Shown here: one piece after another, positions 35,251 to 44,180 of the stretch
How positions within the stretch are numbered: position 1 is the stretch's first letter
Layout: every line of letters starts with the position of its first letter
Assembly: GCF_000708265.2 (NCBI RefSeq)
Contig: NZ_JCKI01000005.1
Coordinates: 434,001-498,000, forward strand
DNA: 64,000 nucleotides
Reading direction: 5' to 3'
Source: Pedobacter sp. R20-19
Lineage (GTDB): Bacteria; Bacteroidota; Bacteroidia; Sphingobacteriales; Sphingobacteriaceae
The notes under the pieces: generated by a model
What the model was told of the DNA's origin: nothing
What the model saw: only the letters and a program-made list of their open reading frames with translations
Database searches by the model: none
Position numbers and translations under genes: made by a program

Positions 35251-38127
35251 ATGAGCTTAAATATCCATTACAAGGAAGATTTTCAAAATCGTCATATTGC
35301 ACCAAATGAGGCAGATACAGCCGAGATGTTGCAAGCTATTGGCGTAAATTCTATTGATGAGCTGATTGAACAAACTGTTCCGGCAACCATTAGGTTAAAA
35401 CAGCCTTTAAACTTGCCAGCAGCAAAATCAGAAACTGAATATCTGGGTGCTTTAAAACAAACTTCATTATTAAATAAGGTTTTTAAAAGCTTTATCGGTC
35501 AGGGATATTATGATACGATTACGCCGGGCGTAATTTTACGTAATGTTTTTGAAAATCCAGGATGGTATACGCAATACACGCCATACCAGGCAGAGATTGC
35601 GCAAGGTCGTTTGCAGGCTTTGTTAAATTTCCAAACGATGGTGATTGATTTAACCGGAATGGAAATCGCCAATGCTTCACTTTTAGACGAAGGTACAGCT
35701 GCGGCGGAGGCGATGTTCATGCAATACAGTACGCGTAAAAATCAGGCAGCTAAAAAGTTCTTCGTTTCTGAATTGCTTTTTGCGCAAACCATTGATATTT
35801 TAAAAACCCGTGCCAACCCTTACGGTATTGAATTAGTTATTGGCAATCATTTAGATTTTATCGCTACTGAAGATTTCTTCGGAGCAATTGTTCAGTATCC
35901 GGCAGGTAATGGTGAAGTTTTCGATTATAAAAACTTTGCTTCAGAATTACACAATCAAAATATTAAGTTAACAGTTGCTGCAGATATTTTAAGCTTAACC
36001 TTATTAACGCCTCCGGGTGAATGGGGTGCTGATATTGTGGTAGGTACAACACAACGTTTTGGTATTCCGATGGGTTTTGGTGGTCCACATGCTGCATTTT
36101 TCGCAACTAAAGAAGAATATAAACGTTCAATCCCAGGTCGTATAATAGGTGTAACCATTGATAGCCATGGTGATTATGCCTTGCGTATGGCTTTGCAAAC
36201 CCGCGAGCAACACATCCGTAGAGATAAAGCAACTTCAAATATTTGTACCGCTCAGGCCTTATTGGCTATTATGGCTGGTTTTTATGCCGCTTATCACGGT
36301 CCGAAAGGATTAAAAGCGATTGCTGAACGTACACATGGTTTGGCCATTAGTCTGGCTTCAACGTTAAAAGGCTTAGGCTTTGAACAATTAAACTCAGTTT
36401 ATTTCGATACGATCCGTTTTGATTTAGGCGATTTAAAAGGTGGCATCCAATCGGGATGTATTGATAATGAAATCAACTTAAACTATGTTGGTAATGTAGC
36501 CACGATCTCTATCGATGAAACTACCACATTTGCAGATGTAGCATTAATTGCTAAAATCTTCGCTAAGGTTAAAGCTATCGCTGCCGATCAGGTTGAAGTA
36601 GTAGAAAATGTAGAATCCATTATTCCTTCAGCTTTACAACGTACTTCTGCTTATTTAACGCACCCGATTTTCAACTCACATCACTCAGAGCATGAAATGT
36701 TGCGTTACATCAAATCATTAGAAGCAAAAGATTTATCGCTTTGCCATTCCATGATTGCATTGGGCAGTTGTACCATGAAATTAAACGCAACAGCAGAGAT
36801 GATTCCTGTTACCTGGTCTCACTTCGGTCGCGTTCACCCATTTGCACCAGCCGATCAGGTGTTGGGTTATTATTCTGTTTTTAATGAACTGGATAAATGG
36901 TTAAGTGAAATTACTGGCTTTGCAGCCATGAGTTTACAACCAAATGCTGGTGCTCAGGGTGAGTATGCTGGTTTGATGGTTATCCGTGCTTATCATCACG
37001 ATAGAGGCGATTTCCATCGTAATGTAGCTTTAATTCCTGCGTCTGCTCACGGCACAAATCCTGCATCTGCAGCCATGGCCGATATGAAAATCGTTGTGGT
37101 TAAATCTTTAGAAAATGGCAACATCGATGTTGAAGATTTAAAAGCAAAGGCGGAGTTACATAAAGATAATTTATCTTGTTTAATGGTAACTTATCCGTCA
37201 ACCCATGGGGTGTTCGAAGAAAGCATTATCGAAATTTGTGAAACGATTCACGCCAACGGCGGTCAGGTTTACATGGATGGTGCGAACATGAATGCACAAG
37301 TTGGTTTAACTAGCCCTGCTAATATCGGTGCAGATGTTTGCCACTTAAACCTGCACAAAACCTTCTGTATTCCTCACGGTGGTGGTGGTCCTGGGATGGG
37401 CCCAATCGGTGTGGCTAAACATTTAGTTCCTTATCTGCCAGGTCACGCTGTGGTTGATATTGATAAAGGAAAATCAATTTCTGCGGTATCATCTGCACCA
37501 TGGGGCTCAGCTTCCATTTTGATTATCTCGCATGCCTATATTGCCATGATGGGATCTGAAGGATTAACCAATGCCACTAAATATGCGATCTTAAACGCAA
37601 ATTATATGAAAGCTCGTTTGGAGCAACACTATCCGGTACTTTATTCTGGTGCTCAGGGTCGTTGTGCACATGAGATGATTTTAGATTGTCGCTCATTTAA
37701 AGCCTTCGGAATTGAGGTTACGGATATTGCGAAACGTTTAATGGATTACGGTTTCCATGCACCAACAGTTTCATTTCCGGTTGCAGGTACTTTAATGGTT
37801 GAGCCTACAGAATCGGAACCTAAACATGAGTTAGACCGTTTTTGTGATGCTTTAATTGCGATTAAAAAAGAAATAGATCAAGTAGAAAACCTAACTTTTG
37901 ATAAGGTTGACAACCCGTTGAAAAATGCACCTCACACCGTTGCCGTAATTACGGCAAACGAATGGGAGCATGCTTACAGCCGTCAAACCGCTGCATTCCC
38001 GTTGCCTTATGTATCAGAGCGTAAGTTCTGGCCATCAGTTGGCCGTGTAAATGATAGCCATGGCGACCGCTCATTAATCTGTGCTTGTCCGCCTGTGGAA
38101 AGTTATTTGGAAGAAATCGTTCCTTAG
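35251..38127 (+). CDS. gcvP: Glycine dehydrogenase (decarboxylating), P protein
   Basis: 958 aa single-chain P protein of the glycine cleavage system. It decarboxylates glycine on PLP and passes aminomethyl to lipoyl-H protein. The true N-terminus is [20 protein letters not shown], the family start; the 27 residues upstream of it are an open-frame artefact. The N-terminal half has [10 protein letters not shown]; the C-terminal half has the PLP lysine in [16 protein letters not shown] and [15 protein letters not shown]. No other gcv genes are adjacent. It depends on lipoate made by lipA in the same window. Hairpin terminator downstream. Confidence 0.97.
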   Translation: MSLNIHYKEDFQNRHIAPNEADTAEMLQAIGVNSIDELIEQTVPATIRLKQPLNLPAAKSETEYLGALKQTSLLNKVFKSFIGQGYYDTITPGVILRNVFENPGWYTQYTPYQAEIAQGRLQALLNFQTMVIDLTGMEIANASLLDEGTAAAEAMFMQYSTRKNQAAKKFFVSELLFAQTIDILKTRANPYGIELVIGNHLDFIATEDFFGAIVQYPAGNGEVFDYKNFASELHNQNIKLTVAADILSLTLLTPPGEWGADIVVGTTQRFGIPMGFGGPHAAFFATKEEYKRSIPGRIIGVTIDSHGDYALRMALQTREQHIRRDKATSNICTAQALLAIMAGFYAAYHGPKGLKAIAERTHGLAISLASTLKGLGFEQLNSVYFDTIRFDLGDLKGGIQSGCIDNEINLNYVGNVATISIDETTTFADVALIAKIFAKVKAIAADQVEVVENVESIIPSALQRTSAYLTHPIFNSHHSEHEMLRYIKSLEAKDLSLCHSMIALGSCTMKLNATAEMIPVTWSHFGRVHPFAPADQVLGYYSVFNELDKWLSEITGFAAMSLQPNAGAQGEYAGLMVIRAYHHDRGDFHRNVALIPASAHGTNPASAAMADMKIVVVKSLENGNIDVEDLKAKAELHKDNLSCLMVTYPSTHGVFEESIIEICETIHANGGQVYMDGANMNAQVGLTSPANIGADVCHLNLHKTFCIPHGGGGPGMGPIGVAKHLVPYLPGHAVVDIDKGKSISAVSSAPWGSASILIISHAYIAMMGSEGLTNATKYAILNANYMKARLEQHYPVLYSGAQGRCAHEMILDCRSFKAFGIEVTDIAKRLMDYGFHAPTVSFPVAGTLMVEPTESEPKHELDRFCDALIAIKKEIDQVENLTFDKVDNPLKNAPHTVAVITANEWEHAYSRQTAAFPLPYVSERKFWPSVGRVNDSHGDRSLICACPPVESYLEEIVP

Positions 38128-38138
38128 ATTCAAAGTTT

Positions 38139-38167
38139 CGTCATTGCGAGGCACGAAGCAATCTCAT
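38139..38167. repeat. REP-like sequence after gcvP
   Basis: The sequence starts CGTCATTGCGAGGCACGAAG and ends CAATCTCAT; this type of dispersed palindromic arm is known from many bacterial genomes. Only one arm is seen here. Related sequences lie at 8115-8152 and 40635-40700. Confidence 0.55.
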
Positions 38168-38179
38168 TAGGTAAAAATC

Positions 38180-38226
38180 ATCTGCAAGTTTTGTGAATTC
38201 ATTTTCATAAAGCTTGCAGATTTTTT
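38180..38226 (+). terminator. Probable gcvP terminator
   Basis: A 9-bp perfect stem (ATCTGCAAG 38180-38188 with CTTGCAGAT 38213-38221) has a 24-base loop and then a T run. Confidence 0.6.
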
Positions 38227-38285
38227 GTCTTAAACGATCGTCATCAGATAAATACCTTTATATATTCATCCAATGAATTATCCAA

Positions 38286-38648
38286 TTATTTAAACGCTCC
38301 AAAATGCCATAATATTCCTGAGGGATCGTGAAGAAAACATTCACTCCCCCAATCCTCATTTCGGATGGTACTCAATTTTACATTTTCATATTTATTTGGT
38401 AAATCCAGTTTAATGAGCTCATTATAGAATTCTTCAACGTTCTCAACTTCCATAAAGATCATGGTGTTATCAACCCAATCTTTTACATATGCATTTTGTA
38501 AATAAAAGGCAAGTTCACCCATTTTAAATACAGACATCCCATCGCCTAAAGTAGCTTCCTCAAATCCTAAATCCTTATAAAAATTTCTAGATGTTTCGAA
38601 ATCTTTCGCACCAATAAAGGGGCGTATTGATTTTACCTGTTTGTTCAT
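38286..38648 (-). CDS. Glyoxalase/bleomycin-resistance (VOC) family protein
   Basis: 120 aa, two beta-alpha-beta-beta-beta VOC modules: RPFIGAKDFETSRNFYKDLGFEE..VFKMGELAFYL and TMIFMEVENVEEFYNELIKL..ECFLHDPSGILWHFG. The substrate is unknown; this group is often labelled a resistance protein without proof. The HDPSG and WHFG near the end are typical. Monocistronic. Confidence 0.85.
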   Translation of the reverse strand: MNKQVKSIRPFIGAKDFETSRNFYKDLGFEEATLGDGMSVFKMGELAFYLQNAYVKDWVDNTMIFMEVENVEEFYNELIKLDLPNKYENVKLSTIRNEDWGSECFLHDPSGILWHFGAFK

Positions 38649-38764
38649 TTGGTCAATTTTAAATTAAAAACATTGCTATTTCCTGTAATGCATTATCAAT
38701 CATATTAATATCGATTGTAACCCAAGATTAAGAAATGTCGTCTGATACTGCAAATAAAATTTAA

Positions 38765-39838
38765 ATGAAAAAAATACTCACGTTATTCATATTAACAGCC
38801 ACTACTGTTAACTTTTGTTGGGCACAAACTTTTGAGGTTAAAGTAGATAGTTTACTTAACCAAATATTTAAAGACAAAAACGGACCCGGAGGTGTATTTA
38901 TGGTCGCCAAAAATGGTAAACCCGTTTACCAAAAAGCTTTCGGTAATGCAAATATTGAGTTAGGTGTTAAAATGGCACCTCAAAATGTATTTCAGTTGGG
39001 TTCAATGACGAAACAATTTACTGCAATAGCAATCTTAATGTTGGTTGAACAGGGAAAAATAGATTTGCAAAAATCCATTTCAGCGTATATTCCAGACTAC
39101 CCTATGGGAGATAAGATTACAGTTCATCATTTGCTTACCCACACTTCTGGTATAAAGGATTTTACTAAAATGAAATCCCTCAATCAGGTTGCACAACAAA
39201 ATTTATCTCCAAAACAGATGGTCGATTTTTTTAAAAATGAGCCTATGGATTTTAATCCTGGAGAAAAGTTTGAATATAACAATTCTGGTTATGTGATTCT
39301 CGGATATCTCATTGAATTGGTTTCTGGTTATACCTATGAAAACTATATCAACAAAAATATTTTTCAAAGGCTTGGTATGAAACATTCACGGTATGCCTCT
39401 GATGCGTCCATTATCAAAAACCGGGCTTATGGTTATCAGCAGAAAGCAGCAGGCTATGTAAATAAAACTGCTATTAGCTTTAGTATTCCTTTTTCATCAG
39501 GTGCTTTAATGTCTACTATAGATGATATGCTGCTTTGGCAAAATGCCTTAAACAAGGATGTACTCTTGAAACCCGAAACCATTAAAAAAGCATTTACAAA
39601 GTATAAATTAAATAGTGGCGAAACATTTAGCTATGGTTATGGCTGGCATTTAAAAGATATTGATGGGGTAGCTACGAGAGAACATGGCGGCAGCATATTT
39701 GGATTTAAAACAATGGGGGTATATATTCCTGATCAGGATATTTATATACTTGGTTTAAGCAATTGTGATTGTAATTCTCCCACACAGGTGGTTAAAGATA
39801 TTGCTGGCCTGGCTTTAAAAACATTTAATAAAAAATAA
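38765..39838 (+). CDS. Serine hydrolase, beta-lactamase/class C fold
   Basis: 357 aa. A signal peptide runs to about residue 20 (CWAQ). The catalytic SxxK is Ser80-Met-Thr-Lys83 (LGSMTKQFTA), YxN is in FEYNNSGYVILG, and the third motif is HGGS in TREHGGSIFGF. Length and motifs fit periplasmic D-aminopeptidase/esterase-like members of the family rather than a true antibiotic beta-lactamase. Transcribed alone. Confidence 0.9.
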   Translation: MKKILTLFILTATTVNFCWAQTFEVKVDSLLNQIFKDKNGPGGVFMVAKNGKPVYQKAFGNANIELGVKMAPQNVFQLGSMTKQFTAIAILMLVEQGKIDLQKSISAYIPDYPMGDKITVHHLLTHTSGIKDFTKMKSLNQVAQQNLSPKQMVDFFKNEPMDFNPGEKFEYNNSGYVILGYLIELVSGYTYENYINKNIFQRLGMKHSRYASDASIIKNRAYGYQQKAAGYVNKTAISFSIPFSSGALMSTIDDMLLWQNALNKDVLLKPETIKKAFTKYKLNSGETFSYGYGWHLKDIDGVATREHGGSIFGFKTMGVYIPDQDIYILGLSNCDCNSPTQVVKDIAGLALKTFNKK

Positions 39839-39953
39839 GCTTCCAATTATTAAACCACAGCAATAATATGGTGTCCATAGAATGATTATGAATAAATCTT
39901 TTATTTTTGAAAAAACTTAACATAGGTCAATCATAAAGGATGATCCTTAATTA

Positions 39954-39961
39954 TATCTTTG
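39954..39961 (+). promoter_or_regulatory. -7 box of the YceI gene
   Basis: TATCTTTG matches TAnnTTTG, 24 bases before the ATG at 39986. Confidence 0.6.
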
Positions 39962-39985
39962 TATCACAATTAAAAAAAACCAAAC

Positions 39986-40573
39986 ATGAAATTAAAAATC
40001 TCTTCAATCTTTTTATTAGTGGCAGTTGTATCATTGTCAGCTTTTAAGAGTCCTGTTAAACCAGTAGCTTATACTGTTGATCCGGCAAAATCTACCATCA
40101 CTTGGATTGGTAAAAAAGTAACTGGTTCACATAATGGAACAATCGCTTTACAATCAGGAACTTTAAATGTTGATGGTAAAAAAGTAACCGGCGGAACTTT
40201 CACAATTGATATGAATTCTATCAAAGATGCTGATGGTAGCGCAAAATTAGAAGGCCACTTAAAAGCAGATGATTTCTTCGGAACAGCAAAATTCCCAACT
40301 TCAACTTTCGTAATTACTAAAGTTGCTGGTTCTGGTGCTTCATTAACTGTTACAGGTAATTTAACCATTAAAGGAATTACTAAACCAGTAAGCTTCCCAG
40401 CTACAGTTGCGGTGAATGCTGATGGTACTGTTTCTGCTTTAGCTGGTAAAATTTTAGTTGACAGAACTAAATACGATATCCGTTACGGTTCTAAATCATT
40501 TTTTGATAGCATCGGTGATAAAGCAATTGATGATAACTTCGAAATTGGTGTGAAATTAGTAGCTAAAAAATAA
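39986..40573 (+). CDS. YceI family periplasmic lipid-binding protein
   Basis: 195 aa. The signal peptide ends near SAFKS. The YceI lipocalin-like barrel has YTVDPAKSTITWIGKKVTGSHNG, GGTFTIDMNSIKDAD, LEGHLKADDFFGTAKFPTSTFVIT and VTGNLTIKGITKPVSFP. Members bind isoprenoid chains in the periplasm. In a strain that makes carotenoids and quinones this is plausible, but no neighbour confirms it. Codon use is strongly biased, suggesting high expression. Consensus promoter and a strong terminator frame the gene. Confidence 0.93.
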   Translation: MKLKISSIFLLVAVVSLSAFKSPVKPVAYTVDPAKSTITWIGKKVTGSHNGTIALQSGTLNVDGKKVTGGTFTIDMNSIKDADGSAKLEGHLKADDFFGTAKFPTSTFVITKVAGSGASLTVTGNLTIKGITKPVSFPATVAVNADGTVSALAGKILVDRTKYDIRYGSKSFFDSIGDKAIDDNFEIGVKLVAKK

Positions 40574-40596
40574 TTATTCCATTTTTATAAAGTATA

Positions 40597-40629
40597 AAAG
40601 GTCTCGGCAATTTGTCGGGACCTTTTTTT
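40597..40629 (+). terminator. Rho-independent terminator of the YceI gene
   Basis: A 13-bp stem with two G-U pairs (40597-40609 with 40613-40625) has a 3-base loop and then a T run to 40629. Confidence 0.88.
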
Positions 40630-40634
40630 GACTA

Positions 40635-40700
40635 CTGTCATGCTGAGGCACGAAGCATCTGCAACCTATGAAACAGATGCTTCGTGCCTCAGCATGACAG
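40635..40700. repeat. Perfect 27-bp inverted repeat (REP-like)
   Basis: Arms 40635-40661 and 40674-40700 are perfectly complementary over 27 bases around a 12-base loop. The core TGTCATGCTGAGGCACGAAG belongs to the same REP type as 38139-38167 and 8318-8343. Confidence 0.75.
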
Positions 40701-40779
40701 CTTATTCAAGGTTGCTACAAACAAAAAGTATTTTCGGTAGTGCTTAAGGACATACTTCACTGAAATTTACAACCGATGG

Positions 40780-40828
40780 GTTTTCGCTTTAAGCTTTAGT
40801 CTTTTCGCTTTAAGCTTTCATCTTTACC
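40780..40828 (+). repeat. Heptad array (CTTTNNN) running into a stop codon
   Basis: Seven in-phase units: GTTTTCG, CTTTAAG, CTTTAGT, CTTTTCG, CTTTAAG, CTTTCAT, CTTTACC. As 21-mers, 40781-40801 and 40802-40822 match at 19 of 21 positions. The last unit overlaps the stop codon of the minus-strand MBL gene. Confidence 0.65.
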
Positions 40829-41591
40829 TTACCCTAAACCCACCATCTGTTTCATCAATAAATCCCGTTGCCTGCTCTTTGCTATGGTAAAATAAACACT
40901 CCCAATTTTCGGCGGCGGCTCTTTTACCAAATGCTTTGCGCAATTCCATCGCCTTCCGGCCATCGAAGTCATATTTTGCAATAAAATTTTTGATTAATTC
41001 ACTCGGTTCAGGTAAAACATCGCCACCAAAAAACACTTTCTGATTGCCTTCCGTTAATAAAAAAACCTGATGATTTGGGCAATGTGCTCCGGTAAATTCG
41101 TAAGCAATGGTGTCATCCAAATTGCTGTCGCCTTCTATAAATTTCAATTGTGCATTGCGCTGAAGAAAATCAAAAATATCGGTATGGTAAGAACTTGATG
41201 TGCTGCTAAAGGCTGTTTCCCATTCACCACGATTGATTACATATTCTGCATCAGGAAAACTCAATTCTACTTTTCCATCTTCCTGTTTATGAATCATTCC
41301 ACCAGAGTGGTCATAATGTAAATGAGACATTAAAACCTTGGTTATATCCGTAGGATCAAAACCCGCATTGCGGATGTTTTTATGTAAAATCAGTTCGCCA
41401 TGGTCATCACTAAAACCCAATCCGGTATCAAAAAGGACTAAATCATTTTTCAGTTCCACTAAAAACGGCTGCACATTAATAAATAGTGAAGCTGGCCTGT
41501 CTTTAAAACTATGAATGGCTGAATCGAAAGGAATAAATTTTTTGGTAGCATCTACCGAATAGGTTCCTTCAAAAAGGGTGTGAACTTGCAA
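40824..41591 (-). CDS. MBL-fold metallo-hydrolase
   Basis: 255 aa. The metallo-beta-lactamase zinc motif is SHLHYDHSGG (HxHxDH), followed by ELSFPDAEYVINRGEW, EFTGAHCPNHQVFLL, and VFFGGDVLPEP with the bridging Asp. This resembles N-acyl-homoserine lactonase-like or quorum-quenching-type hydrolases, but substrate cannot be assigned. The only available start is TTG (complement of 41589-41591), with no in-frame ATG near. It is divergent from recJ. Confidence 0.87.
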   Translation of the reverse strand: MQVHTLFEGTYSVDATKKFIPFDSAIHSFKDRPASLFINVQPFLVELKNDLVLFDTGLGFSDDHGELILHKNIRNAGFDPTDITKVLMSHLHYDHSGGMIHKQEDGKVELSFPDAEYVINRGEWETAFSSTSSSYHTDIFDFLQRNAQLKFIEGDSNLDDTIAYEFTGAHCPNHQVFLLTEGNQKVFFGGDVLPEPSELIKNFIAKYDFDGRKAMELRKAFGKRAAAENWECLFYHSKEQATGFIDETDGGFRVR

Positions 41592-41644
41592 TGTAATGTA
41601 GATTTAAATTAAAAAAGTATATTTACTGTTCGGAAACAAATATA

Positions 41645-43345
41645 ATGGAAAAAAGATGGGTGCTGACATCAAATTGTAATGATGACACGGTAAAGAAATT
41701 AGCAGAACAACTTAATATAGATAGATCATTAGCACAAATTTTAGTACAAAGAAACATTTGTGACTTTGATCAGGCCAGATACTTTTTCAGACCAGAACTG
41801 ACTCAACTTCACGATCCTTTCCTGATGAAGGATATGGATTTAGCGATTCGCAGAATTGAAAGAGCCCTGTCACTTCATGAAAAAATCCTGATCTATGGTG
41901 ATTATGATGTAGACGGAACAACCTCTGTCGCTTTGGCTTACAGCTTCTTTTCTCAGTTTACAGAAAACATTGAATATTATATACCTGATCGTTACCTGGA
42001 AGGATATGGGATTTCTACCGCCGGAATTGATTATGCAAATGAAAATGGTTTTTCACTGATCATTGCCTTGGATTGTGGGATTAAATCACTGGATAAGGTA
42101 GACTATGCTAATGCATTTGGTATTGATTTTATCATCTGCGATCACCATTTACCAGGCGATGAAATTCCTAAAGCTGTTGCTGTTTTAGATCCAAAAAGGA
42201 TTGATTGTGAATACCCCTTTAAAGAATTAGCAGGCTGTGGAATTGGGTTCAAACTGGCTCAGGCTTATGCACAAAAGCATCATCTTACGGCAGATACTTA
42301 TCTTCGATACCTGGATCTGGTGATGGTGAGTATTGCTGCAGATATTGTTCCGGTTGTTGGTGAGAATAGAATTCTGGCTTATTATGGATTAAAAAAACTC
42401 AATACAAATCCATGTGAGGGCTTGCGTGCACTGATGGAAGTGTCAGGGAAAAAAGAAAATTATACCATTACTGATGTAGTGTTTACTTTAGGCCCACGCA
42501 TTAATGCCGCTGGAAGAATTGACCATGCCAAACACGCTGTGGCTATGCTGCTTTGTGAGGTAGATGGCAATTCATTGGAACAGAGTGAATCCATTAATCT
42601 TAAAAATACAGAACGAAAAACATATGATCAGGACATTACCCGTGAAGCTTTAGATTTAATTGGGAGTAGTGATCACCTGATCAATCGGAAAACCACAGTG
42701 GTATTTAATGAAAACTGGCATAAAGGTGTGATTGGAATTGTGGCTTCCAGGCTGACTGAAAAATATTATCGCCCAACTATTGTGCTGACTAAATCTAACG
42801 GACACGTTGCAGGTTCCTGCCGTTCAGTTGTTGGGTTTGATTTGTACGAAGCTTTGAGTGGTTGCGCTGATCTCCTGGATCAGTTCGGAGGTCATAAATT
42901 TGCTGCAGGCTTAACCATGCAGGCAGATAAAGTTGATGCTTTTGCAGATAAGTTTGAGGAAATAGTATCAGCGTCTATTACCGAAGAATTATTAACACCA
43001 ATGATCAAGATCGATGCTGAAATTAAACTGGATCAGATTGATGGAAAATTCTTCAGGGTTTTAGCACAAATGGGCCCTTTTGGACCAGAAAATATGGCAC
43101 CGGTTTTCGTATCACATGGTGTTTATTTAGACCGGCCTGCAATGGCTGTTGGCGCAAATCATTTAAAAATTATCATAAAGCAACAAAATTCGCCTATTTT
43201 TGAATGCATTGCATTTGGACTGGCAGAATTTCAAAATCTTTTACAACCAAAAGTTCCGTTTTCTGTTTGTTATACAATTGAAGAAAATGTGTGGAGAGAT
43301 AAAAAACGTATGCAACTTAATGTTAAAGGCATAAAAGTTAATTAA
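41645..43345 (+). CDS. recJ: Single-stranded-DNA-specific exonuclease RecJ
   Basis: 566 aa 5'-3' exonuclease for recombination and mismatch repair. The DHH domain has LIYGDYDVDGTTSVAL, IALDCGI and IICDHHLPGDEIP. The GPRINAAGRIDHA and DHHA1 region QFGGHKFAAGLTM follow, then the OB-fold C-terminus (about 460-566). Length is normal. The REPIN-like sequence at 43358 begins 12 bases after the stop. Confidence 0.97.
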   Translation: MEKRWVLTSNCNDDTVKKLAEQLNIDRSLAQILVQRNICDFDQARYFFRPELTQLHDPFLMKDMDLAIRRIERALSLHEKILIYGDYDVDGTTSVALAYSFFSQFTENIEYYIPDRYLEGYGISTAGIDYANENGFSLIIALDCGIKSLDKVDYANAFGIDFIICDHHLPGDEIPKAVAVLDPKRIDCEYPFKELAGCGIGFKLAQAYAQKHHLTADTYLRYLDLVMVSIAADIVPVVGENRILAYYGLKKLNTNPCEGLRALMEVSGKKENYTITDVVFTLGPRINAAGRIDHAKHAVAMLLCEVDGNSLEQSESINLKNTERKTYDQDITREALDLIGSSDHLINRKTTVVFNENWHKGVIGIVASRLTEKYYRPTIVLTKSNGHVAGSCRSVVGFDLYEALSGCADLLDQFGGHKFAAGLTMQADKVDAFADKFEEIVSASITEELLTPMIKIDAEIKLDQIDGKFFRVLAQMGPFGPENMAPVFVSHGVYLDRPAMAVGANHLKIIIKQQNSPIFECIAFGLAEFQNLLQPKVPFSVCYTIEENVWRDKKRMQLNVKGIKVN

Positions 43346-43357
43346 ATTAAATAAAAT

Positions 43358-43420
43358 CGTCAAGCTGAAATTGATTCAGCATGCTGTAAAAAGATCCTGA
43401 AATAAATTCAGGGTGACGGG
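43358..43420. repeat. REPIN-like paired palindrome between recJ and lptB
   Basis: The left arm (43358-43386) has inner stem CTGAA/TTCAG. The right arm (43391-43420) has stem CCTGAA/TTCAGG and is an inverted, diverged copy of the left. The right arm ends about ten bases before the lptB ATG. Confidence 0.6.
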
Positions 43421-43430
43421 CAATCTAAAT

Positions 43431-44171
43431 ATGATATTAAGAGCCGAAAATCTGGTTAAAAAATATAAACAGCGAACCGTTGTAAATGATGTTTCGTTTA
43501 GTGTAAGTCAGGGAGAAATTGTTGGCTTGCTAGGACCTAATGGTGCCGGTAAAACCACCTCATTTTATATGATTGTAGGTTTAATTAAGCCAAATGAAGG
43601 TCGGATTTTTTTAGAAGAAGAAGATATTACACAAGATGCCATGTACCGCAGGGCACAAAAGGGCATTGGTTATTTAGCTCAGGAAGCATCTGTATTTAGA
43701 AAGCTTACGGTTGAAGATAATATTTTGGCTATTCTGGAAATGAGTAGCCTGTCTAAAGAAGAACAAAAGGATAAGCTGGAGGAGCTGATTAATGAATTTA
43801 GCTTGCATAAAGTTCGTAAAAACCGAGGTGATTTATTATCAGGTGGGGAACGTAGAAGAACCGAAATTGCCCGTGCGTTGGCGGCAAATCCTAGTTTCAT
43901 TCTTTTAGATGAACCTTTTGCCGGAGTAGATCCTATTGCTGTAGAAGAAATTCAAAGTATTGTTGCAAAACTTAAGCATAAAAACATTGGTATTTTAATT
44001 ACCGATCACAATGTTCAGGAAACCCTTTCCATTACCGATCGGGCATATTTACTTTTTGAAGGAAAAATTCTTGAACAAGGTATTCCGGAAGTGCTGGCAG
44101 AAAACGAGATGGTAAGGAAAGTTTATCTGGGTTCGAACTTTGTACTGAAGCGTAAAAAATTCGACATTTAA
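43431..44171 (+). CDS. lptB: LPS export ABC transporter ATPase LptB
   Basis: 246 aa. Walker [11 protein letters not shown]-loop [14 protein letters not shown], signature LLSGGERRR, Walker [14 protein letters not shown] and H-loop ITDHNV are all intact. It powers LptF/G to extract lipopolysaccharide from the inner membrane. The start is ATG 43431: the longer frame from GTG 43413 begins in the repeat element and lacks family similarity. The GH3 gene follows after 9 bases, so they form an operon. Confidence 0.96.
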   Translation: MILRAENLVKKYKQRTVVNDVSFSVSQGEIVGLLGPNGAGKTTSFYMIVGLIKPNEGRIFLEEEDITQDAMYRRAQKGIGYLAQEASVFRKLTVEDNILAILEMSSLSKEEQKDKLEELINEFSLHKVRKNRGDLLSGGERRRTEIARALAANPSFILLDEPFAGVDPIAVEEIQSIVAKLKHKNIGILITDHNVQETLSITDRAYLLFEGKILEQGIPEVLAENEMVRKVYLGSNFVLKRKKFDI

Positions 44172-44180
44172 TTACGGACA

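Noticed and set aside
38286..38648. Bleomycin resistance function
   Set aside because: The VOC fold is shared by many enzymes, and nothing indicates antibiotic binding.
38765..39838. Antibiotic beta-lactamase
   Set aside because: SxxK and YxN are shared with many peptidases and esterases of the fold; there is no evidence of resistance.
43413..43430. Upstream GTG start for lptB
   Set aside because: It begins inside a REPIN-like repeat, and family similarity starts only at ATG 43431.
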